NCBI GenBank assembly: GCA_030754805.1
Contig: JASLZO010000066.1
Location: 1-6,508 of the forward strand
Origin: Dehalococcoidia bacterium
Lineage (GTDB): Bacteria; Chloroflexota; Dehalococcoidia; UBA6926
Direction of reading: 5' to 3'
DNA: 6,508 nt
The notes under the pieces are model-generated. The model ran no database searches, was not told the origin of the DNA, and saw nothing but the letters and a program-made list of their open reading frames with translations. Within the stretch, counting starts at the first letter, position 1. The number at the start of each line of letters is the position of its first letter. The position numbers and the translations under genes were made by a program. Shown in pieces: positions 1-4,782 of this stretch.

Positions 1-497
1 GGAAATCACCCTTGCCAGCTCAAGTTCCTGGTAGAGCCCCACCAGGCAGTTGTCGATATTCGCCAGCCGAACCGGGACGTCCAAGCGCCGGCTCCCCTCT
101 CACTCATTGATCATTTCGTCCGTGTGTAACGCATTGAGCAGGAGTATCTCCGGGTCAAGTTCGCTTCGGAACTTCATCAGGTCGGGCTAGTCCTTCCAGA
201 GCACGTCGTATAGATGCTCGATGCAGCTTCGATCAGAAAGAACTCGCTGGCCTCCAGCATTGTCATGACGAACGGCCACTCTTCCGCTCCCGTCTGAGGC
301 GTTGGGCTCGCGTCGACCCCAGCCACCTCGAACGGACGTGGTGAAGCTGCCGGCTGAATCTGTCCCAACTCGGGGACCACGAATCCGTCGTCTGGTGCCT
401 CCCGCTCTAAGGAGGTCCCGTCGCCATTTGTCATTCCGACGAAGATTGTCAGCACTGGCGCAACGACCAGATGATGCCGTTCGAGTTTCATGATCAA
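1..497 (-). pseudogene. Possible decayed gene for an exported protein, family not recognised
   Basis: No intact gene spans this stretch, but the minus strand looks coding in pieces. An open frame from the ATG at 497-495 gives a 106-residue product with a hydrophobic segment near its start (LVVAPVLTIFVGM), a Pro/Ala/Ser-rich linker, then helix-like sequence (FVMTMLEASEFFLIEAASSIY) near 210. From about 210 the protein-like reading moves to another frame: HLYDVLWKD, a TAG at 189-187, then LMKFRSELDPEILLLNALHT, a TGA at 102-100, then VRLANIDNCLVGLYQELELA running off the left edge. The last three pieces share one frame and have GC-rich third positions. I infer an exported or membrane-anchored protein broken by one frameshift and two nonsense mutations. 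Alternatives are sequencing errors, or separate small genes, with a TTG at 84-82 behind a GAGGGGAG site starting the leftmost one. I cannot assign a family. Confidence 0.35.
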
Positions 498-505
498 TGG
501 CTTGA

Positions 506-534
506 TTGACCCATTTTCGAGAGCGGCCTATCGT
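506..534 (+). promoter_or_regulatory. Candidate sigma-70-type promoter for the CoA-transferase gene
   Basis: TTGACC at 506-511 (5 of 6 matches to the -35 consensus) and TATCGT at 529-534 (4 of 6 to the -10 consensus) are separated by 17 bases. Transcription would start near 541, leaving a leader of about 20 bases before the ATG at 563. The -10 is imperfect, so this is only a plausible call. Confidence 0.35.
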
Positions 535-542
535 TGGCCAAC
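533..542. repeat. 10-base perfect palindrome next to the predicted transcription start
   Basis: GTTGGCCAAC is its own reverse complement and overlaps the last bases of the candidate -10 and the expected transcription start of the CoA-transferase gene. This is a suitable place for a repressor to bind. A palindrome this short can arise by chance and no matching regulator gene lies in the window. Confidence 0.25.
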
Positions 543-562
543 TCAGAGGGGGTGGGACGGAG

Positions 563-2968
563 ATGACTACTACCCGGTCAGATGGGTCGACACCGAAGGC
601 GCTCGAACATCTCCGAGTCGTTGAACTCGGAGACATGCCGGCGGCATACGCGACGAACTTGTTAGGTGGGCTCGGTGCGGACGTAATCAAGATCGAGCCG
701 TCGGGCGGAGACCCGAGCCGATCGCTCCCACCGTTCGCCGGCGAGACGGCGGACCTAGAACGCGGCATTCCATTCCTGAACGCGAATCTGAACAAGCGCA
801 GCATCGTGCTGGACGTAAGCGCACCCGTCGATCAGCCGACCATCAAGGGCCTCATCGACCGCGCCGACATCTTCATCGAAGCCACCGCTCCGGGGTACCT
901 GCAGTCAGTCGGGCTCGGCGACGCGGAACTCAGGAAGTCGAACCCCGGGCTGGTCACCATTTCGATCACCCCGTTCGGCCAGGACGGACCGTACAGCCAC
1001 TACATCGGCGGAGATGCTGTCGCGGCGGCGATGTCTGGCCTGATGATGAGTCAAGGCGACAACGCGCGGGCTCCGGTGGTGCCGCCCTGCCAGATTTCCT
1101 TCCAGATCGTAGGGATTGAGAGCGCCTATCTCGCCCTAGCTGCGGTTCGGCACCGACGCCGGACCGGCATTGGGCAACGAATCGACGTTTCCCTGCAGGA
1201 GGCGCTCACGTTCGCGACGGTCAGCGCGGTCCCTCGGTACAGCCAGCGGAGTGACATCGCCACCCGACCCGGCCCCGCGGGCGGCGCAGCGAATATTTTC
1301 CGCTGCAAGGATGGGCGATACGCAGCGATGGCCATCTTCATGACCGGCCATTGGCACGTTTTGACCCGTGAATGGATGGAGGACCCCATCCTTTCCGATT
1401 CCGAATGGGACAACCCTCAGTACCGAACGGACAACCAGGACGTAGCCCAGGTGCTCATCGGCCAGTTCGTTGAGCAGTTCGATCGAGACGAATTCGTCAC
1501 GGAGGCCCAGAATCACGGGCTCGCCTGCTCTCCCGTCAATACGTTCGAAGATTTCGTGACCAGCGACCACATGCGCGAGCGGGGCTGGTTCCAGACGATC
1601 GAGCACCCCGTCGTCGGCACGTATGAGGCTCCGGGCGCACCGGTGAAGCTCGAAAAGACACCGTTTGCCGTCAGCCGCCCAACCCCGCTGCTCGATCAGC
1701 ATCGCGAAGAGATCCTCTCCGAAATCGGATCAGTCCCGGTCAAAGGCACCACCACAGCCAATGACCCGTCAGCACCGACTGACGCTGCCCTTCTCGATGG
1801 GATCCGTGTCGCCGACGTTACCCGCGCGTTCGCAGGGCCGATCGGCACTATGATGCTCGGCTTTCACGGTGCGGAGATCGTGAAGGTGGAATCTGCCAGC
1901 CTGGAAGCCAACCGCGAACCCTTCCGGCCCGTGTTCCCGGACTTAAACCGCAACAAGCTGAGTTGCACCGTCGACCTCCGCTCGAACGGCGGTAAGGAGC
2001 TTTTCAGACAACTGGTGGCAGTTAGCGACGTCGTGGTCGACAATTTCAGTGCGGAAATCATGCGCCGCCTCGGCCTCGGATGGAACGACCTGCGCAAGGT
2101 CAAGCCCGACATCATCCAGATCGGAATGCCCGGGATGGGCTCGACCGGGCCGTTGAGCCGTTGGGTGACGTACGGCAACCAACTCCAGGCGTTCACGGGG
2201 CTGACGCTACTGTGGGGTCACCCAGAGTCGGAGATGTCCGCGCACGCCAAAGGAGTGATTCCGGACTACGTGGGAGCCGCCTTCGTTACGCTTTTCACCG
2301 CCGCGGCCATCGAATACCGCGATCGAACAGGCGAAGGCCAGTTCATCGAGATCTCCCAGGTCGATGGCCAGGGCGCCATGATGGGCCCGGCTATCCTCGA
2401 CTACACGATTAACGGCAACTCATGGGGCAGCATCGGTTACGACGAGCCACTGACCGCGAATCTTGGCCCCTTCGGCGCTTACCCGTGCAGCCACCCCGAC
2501 ACCTGGATCGTCATCGCATGCGAGAATGACGATCAGTGGGGGAAACTCCAGGCCGTGATGGGGGGTCCCTCCTGGGCGGCGGACCCCAGGTTCGCAAATC
2601 TCTCCGGCCGTCGTGAGAATCACGATGAGATCGACCACGAAATCGGCGAATGGGCTCAGGCGTTCACGCCGCAACAGGCCCTGCGGCTCCTTCAGGCGGG
2701 GGGCGTCCCAGCGGGAATCGCCATGAACGGCGAACAATTATTCAACGACATCCATCTACGACAACGTGGCCACCTAGTCGATGTAACAGAGCCACCGTGG
2801 GGTACGCTGACGCATCAGGGCCTTCCTGCAATCCCGGAGGTCTCGTCCGCGTCGGCGGCCGTGCGCGCCCCATGGCTGGGCGACCACAATGACTACGTCT
2901 TCGGAGACGTACTTGGGATGTCATCGGACGATATAAAGGCGCAAGAAGAATCGGGGGCAATACGGTGA
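563..2968 (+). CDS. Tandem two-domain CaiB/BaiF family (class III) CoA-transferase
   Basis: This 801-residue protein contains two complete CaiB/BaiF modules where ordinary members have one of about 400 residues. Module 1 covers roughly residues 14-385 (LRVVELGD, LGGLGADVIKIEP, LNKRSIVLDV, RTGIGQRIDVSLQEAL). Module 2 covers roughly 410-776 (IRVADVTRAFAGP, GAEIVKVES, NRNK at 462-465, VVVDNFSAEIMRRLGLGW, RTGEGQFIEISQ). Family members transfer CoA between carboxylic acids through an aspartyl-CoA intermediate in the cytoplasm, and some are racemases. The substrate cannot be read from sequence. The catalytic Asp (equivalent to Asp169 of formyl-CoA transferase) aligns with Asp568 in the second module (IPDYVGA). 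The first module has no acidic residue from 167 to 185 at the matching site. The ATG at 563 was chosen because GAGGGGG lies 10 bases upstream and the MTTT start leads into the first module. A TTG at 506 would add 19 residues but lacks a ribosome site and overlaps the likely promoter. The gene stands alone on its strand before the translation operon. Confidence 0.9.
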   Translation: MTTTRSDGSTPKALEHLRVVELGDMPAAYATNLLGGLGADVIKIEPSGGDPSRSLPPFAGETADLERGIPFLNANLNKRSIVLDVSAPVDQPTIKGLIDRADIFIEATAPGYLQSVGLGDAELRKSNPGLVTISITPFGQDGPYSHYIGGDAVAAAMSGLMMSQGDNARAPVVPPCQISFQIVGIESAYLALAAVRHRRRTGIGQRIDVSLQEALTFATVSAVPRYSQRSDIATRPGPAGGAANIFRCKDGRYAAMAIFMTGHWHVLTREWMEDPILSDSEWDNPQYRTDNQDVAQVLIGQFVEQFDRDEFVTEAQNHGLACSPVNTFEDFVTSDHMRERGWFQTIEHPVVGTYEAPGAPVKLEKTPFAVSRPTPLLDQHREEILSEIGSVPVKGTTTANDPSAPTDAALLDGIRVADVTRAFAGPIGTMMLGFHGAEIVKVESASLEANREPFRPVFPDLNRNKLSCTVDLRSNGGKELFRQLVAVSDVVVDNFSAEIMRRLGLGWNDLRKVKPDIIQIGMPGMGSTGPLSRWVTYGNQLQAFTGLTLLWGHPESEMSAHAKGVIPDYVGAAFVTLFTAAAIEYRDRTGEGQFIEISQVDGQGAMMGPAILDYTINGNSWGSIGYDEPLTANLGPFGAYPCSHPDTWIVIACENDDQWGKLQAVMGGPSWAADPRFANLSGRRENHDEIDHEIGEWAQAFTPQQALRLLQAGGVPAGIAMNGEQLFNDIHLRQRGHLVDVTEPPWGTLTHQGLPAIPEVSSASAAVRAPWLGDHNDYVFGDVLGMSSDDIKAQEESGAIR

Positions 2969-2989
2969 TTCTGTCCCGGTTTAGCGTTC

Positions 2990-3018
2990 TTGACCCTATA
3001 CTCGGCCCTGTGTATATT
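2990..3018 (+). promoter_or_regulatory. Promoter of the infC-rpmI-rplT operon
   Basis: TTGACC at 2990-2995 and TATATT at 3013-3018 are each 5 of 6 matches to the sigma-70 consensus and are separated by exactly 17 bases. Transcription should start near 3025, giving a leader of only about 37 bases. That is too short for a long attenuator or for the folded L20-binding leader known from Bacillus, so regulation through the leader would have to act at the start codon itself. No terminator separates this promoter from the CoA-transferase stop at 2968, so some read-through is possible. Confidence 0.7.
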
Positions 3019-3046
3019 CACGCCCTGAATCGCGGCTTGCAGACTT

Positions 3047-3053
3047 AAGGGGG
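3047..3053 (+). promoter_or_regulatory. infC ribosome binding site, which fixes the ATA start
   Basis: AAGGGGG lies 8 bases before the ATA at 3062. No ATG, GTG or TTG occurs in the infC frame between the upstream stop at 3026-3028 and the ATG at 3146, which is 93 bases downstream of this site. The position of the site therefore points to ATA as the initiation codon. Confidence 0.75.
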
Positions 3054-3061
3054 AATCAGAC

Positions 3062-3820
3062 ATACCAAGGGACTATCGCGTCAATAATCGAATCACCGCG
3101 CGCGAAGTACTCGTCGTTCTGGACGACGGGGAGCGACTCGGGATAATGCCGGTGCGCGAAGCGGTGGAGATTGCCTTGGAACGGGGGGTAGACCTGGTGG
3201 AGGTCGCACCGAACGCCCAACCCCCTGTCTGTCGGTTGCTGGACTACGGCAGGTTCCGCTACGAGCAGTCCAAGAAAGAGCGAGAACTCAAAAAAGGGAC
3301 CAAGACCGCGGAATTAGGCGAAGTCAGGCTCCGACCCAAGATTGGGGTGCATGACGTTGAATTCAAAACGCGCCAGGTCAGGAAGCTCATCACCGGGGGA
3401 GACAAGGTCAAAGTGTCCGTGATTTTCCGAGGCCGGGAGAACACTCATCCGGAATTGGCCGTCGCGCTCCTTCGTCGCGTCGCAGAGGCCGTCCAAGACA
3501 TTTGTACCGTAGACGTCCGACCTCAACTCGAAGGGCGAGGGATGAGCATGATCCTCGCTCCAGGCAAGGCAAAGAGGAAAGCGGAGTCCATCGTCGCACC
3601 GACTGCAAACGAAGACGCACCACCGGCTGGGGAAGCTCCGGTCGCATCGGACACCGAGGACGTAGTTGCGGCAGCCGAAGAGATTGTTGTCGCGGCGCTG
3701 GAAACCCAACAAGAGCAAGTAGCCGACTCGACTGAAGAGACAGCTACAGCCGAACCAACCACGGAAGAAACGGAAGACAATGCCGACGAAGACGAAGAAG
3801 TACAAGCTCAAGACGCATAA
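3062..3820 (+). CDS. infC: Translation initiation factor IF-3, with ATA start and long acidic tail
   Basis: IF-3 binds the 30S subunit, prevents premature joining with 50S and checks the start codon and initiator tRNA. Read from ATA at 3062 the protein has 252 residues. The N-domain begins with RVNNRI (residues 6-11) and includes VDLVEVAPNAQPPVCRLLDY. The IF-3 signature RLLDYGRFRYEQSK starts near residue 58, followed by a Lys/Glu-rich linker helix and a C-domain with VIFRGRENTH and LEGRGMSMILAPGK ending near 170. Starting at the ATG at 3146 would remove 28 residues, including the conserved RVNNRI stretch, so I reject it. Rare start codons (AUU in Escherichia coli) let IF-3 repress its own translation; the same is inferred here. 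Residues from about 172 onward form an Ala/Glu/Thr-rich acidic extension of some 80 residues that the E. coli protein (180 residues) lacks. The last 41 bases overlap rpmI. Confidence 0.95.
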   Translation: MPRDYRVNNRITAREVLVVLDDGERLGIMPVREAVEIALERGVDLVEVAPNAQPPVCRLLDYGRFRYEQSKKERELKKGTKTAELGEVRLRPKIGVHDVEFKTRQVRKLITGGDKVKVSVIFRGRENTHPELAVALLRRVAEAVQDICTVDVRPQLEGRGMSMILAPGKAKRKAESIVAPTANEDAPPAGEAPVASDTEDVVAAAEEIVVAALETQQEQVADSTEETATAEPTTEETEDNADEDEEVQAQDA

Positions 3821-3998
3821 GGGTGCGCAGAAGCGCATCGGAATCACCGGCACAGGCAAACTGACGAAGGGGAAGGGCCATCAGAGTCACCTTCGACGCA
3901 AGAAGCCGAAGTCCGTCAAGCGGCAGTATGCGGATCAGCAGGCGCTGGCCGAAGCCGACACCAAGCGCGTCAAGCGTCTTCTACCGTACGGCGCCTAG
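3780..3998 (+). CDS. rpmI: 50S ribosomal protein L35
   Basis: This 72-residue, strongly basic protein matches bacterial L35, a small component of the large subunit: KLKTHKGAQKRI, then GTGKLTKGKGHQSH, and the characteristic LLPYGA end. Its ATG at 3780 lies inside infC, giving a 41-base overlap in another frame. No ATG, GTG or TTG occurs later in the early part of this frame, so the start is effectively forced. It adds about six residues (MPTKTKKY) to the short MPKLKTHKG head I recall from other Chloroflexota. GGAAG at 3772-3776 is only 3 bases from the ATG and another copy lies further upstream. Initiation therefore probably depends partly on ribosomes finishing infC (translational coupling). 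It sits between infC and rplT in the standard bacterial order. Confidence 0.95.
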   Translation: MPTKTKKYKLKTHKGAQKRIGITGTGKLTKGKGHQSHLRRKKPKSVKRQYADQQALAEADTKRVKRLLPYGA

Positions 3999-4033
3999 TA
4001 GCGCCGACCGGACCAGCAACAAAGGAATTCGAA

Positions 4034-4408
4034 ATGACCCGTGTAAAGGGCGGCCCCAAGACGCGCCGCCGCCACAAGGACGTACTCAAACAGACCAAGG
4101 GTCAGTGGCGGTCTCGCCACACGCTGTACCGGCGCGCGCATGAAGCGCTCCTCCATTCCCTCCAGTACGCCTACGAACATCGGCGTGAACGGAAGGGCGA
4201 CATGCGCAAACTGTGGATCGCCCGGATCAACGCCGCGGCGCGCTTGAACGGTTTGCCATACGGCAAATTTGTCCACGGTCTGAAGCTCGCGAATGTAACC
4301 ATAGACCGCAAAGTCCTCGCCGATCTCGCCGTTCGTGACCCGAACGCGTTCACCCAGGTGGCGGAAGCCGCCAAGTCTGCCCTGACTGAGCCGGTCACCG
4401 CGGGCTGA
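4034..4408 (+). CDS. rplT: 50S ribosomal protein L20
   Basis: L20 binds 23S rRNA directly and is needed early in assembly of the large subunit. The 124-residue product has the expected family features: a basic N-terminal extension (MTRVKGGPKTRRRHKDVLKQ), then YAYEHRRERKGDMRKLWIARINAAAR, the GLPYGKFVHGLK segment and the LADLAVRDPNAF C-terminal part. Length is normal (E. coli L20 has 118 residues). AAAGGA at 4021-4026 gives a good ribosome site 7 bases before the ATG. It is the last gene of the infC-rpmI-rplT operon, 35 bases after rpmI and just before a strong terminator. L20 represses this operon in E. coli and Bacillus. I saw no obvious L20-binding fold in the short leader or the rpmI-rplT gap, though I could not compute folding. 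Confidence 0.97.
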   Translation: MTRVKGGPKTRRRHKDVLKQTKGQWRSRHTLYRRAHEALLHSLQYAYEHRRERKGDMRKLWIARINAAARLNGLPYGKFVHGLKLANVTIDRKVLADLAVRDPNAFTQVAEAAKSALTEPVTAG

Positions 4409-4428
4409 CGGGCGCACACTCCAGACAA

Positions 4429-4466
4429 GAAAACGCCGGGCCTGAGCCCGGCGTTTTCTCGTTTTT
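4429..4466. terminator. Strong hairpin terminator shared by two convergent operons
   Basis: GAAAACGCCGGGC (4429-4441) and GCCCGGCGTTTTC (4446-4458) form a perfect 13-base-pair stem with a 4-base CTGA loop. On the plus strand it is followed by TCGTTTTT (4459-4466), a classic intrinsic terminator for rplT. Because the stem ends in A-T pairs, the minus-strand transcript also ends its hairpin with GTTTTC followed by TTG, so the element probably works for rpsT too, with a weaker tail. It is the only hairpin in the 67 bases between the two stop codons. Confidence 0.92.
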
Positions 4467-4475
4467 GCCTTAGAA

Positions 4476-4745
4476 CTACGACGCAGCGTCCGTTCGGTTC
4501 AACAGCAGGCGAAGCCGGCCCTTCCGTCGTGACGCGTTGTTCGAGTGAATCACACCCCGTGACGCGGCTCGGTCGAGCGCGGCAGAAGCGACGCGCACCT
4601 GTTCCTCCCGGTCGTCGGCTCCATCCGCCACCGACTCACGCGCGCTGCGGATCAAAGTTCTGAGCGTTCGCATCCGGTGCCGGTTGCTTTCACGCCTGCG
4701 TAGCGACTGGCGGTGGGCCTTCGCTGCCGAGATTCCCTTCGTCAC
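4476..4745 (-). CDS. rpsT: 30S ribosomal protein S20
   Basis: S20 binds 16S rRNA and helps assemble the small subunit. The 89-residue product is close to the family's usual length (87 in E. coli) and begins with the familiar ISAAKAHRQSLRRRESNR helix. It carries the C-terminal family motif GVIHSNNASRRKGRL, equivalent to GLIHKNKAARHKANL in E. coli. It is arginine-rich with only three lysines, unlike the lysine-rich L35 nearby, which suits a GC-rich genome. The start is a GTG at 4745-4743, supported by AAGGAG nine bases upstream. It lies 37 bases after rel on the same strand, without a visible terminator between them, so the two are probably co-transcribed. E. coli rpsT also uses a non-ATG start (UUG) and is repressed by S20; similar control here is only an inference. 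Confidence 0.93.
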   Translation of the reverse strand: MTKGISAAKAHRQSLRRRESNRHRMRTLRTLIRSARESVADGADDREEQVRVASAALDRAASRGVIHSNNASRRKGRLRLLLNRTDAAS

Positions 4746-4754
4746 GCGCGATAT

Positions 4755-4760
4755 CTCCTT
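4755..4760 (-). promoter_or_regulatory. rpsT ribosome binding site, which fixes the GTG start
   Basis: Read on the minus strand, AAGGAG is followed by nine bases and then GTG. No alternative ATG lies near it in this frame before the conserved S20 helix. The site lies entirely in the 37-base gap after the rel stop codon, so S20 has its own strong initiation signal and need not depend on coupling to rel. Confidence 0.8.
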
Positions 4761-4782
4761 AGCACTCTCTGGTTGCTCGCGA

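Noticed and set aside
506..562. TTG at 506 as the start of the CoA-transferase, adding 19 residues
   Set aside because: It has no ribosome site, coincides with the candidate -35 element, and the added residues do not resemble a family N-terminus. The ATG at 563 has a purine-rich site upstream.
187..804. 205-residue minus-strand reading frame overlapping the CoA-transferase start
   Set aside because: Its first two thirds are Arg/Ser/Pro-rich with no recognisable motif and lie opposite the real gene and promoter. Only its last part near 187-235 looks coding, and that is covered by the pseudogene entry.
1136..1702. 188-residue minus-strand frame inside the CoA-transferase gene
   Set aside because: It is a shadow of a GC-rich gene, opposite conserved CaiB/BaiF motifs, with no ribosome site or family resemblance.
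3021..3061. Riboswitch or L20-type attenuator in the infC leader
   Set aside because: The predicted leader is only about 37 bases, with no hairpin visible by eye and too little room for a known leader fold.
3146..3820. infC starting at the first ATG
   Set aside because: It would delete the conserved start of the IF-3 N-domain, and the only strong ribosome site lies 93 bases upstream, next to ATA.
3314..3859. 181-residue minus-strand frame opposite infC and rpmI
   Set aside because: It is the antisense of IF-3 and L35. Its Cys/Phe-rich composition is what the complement of Glu and Lys codons gives.
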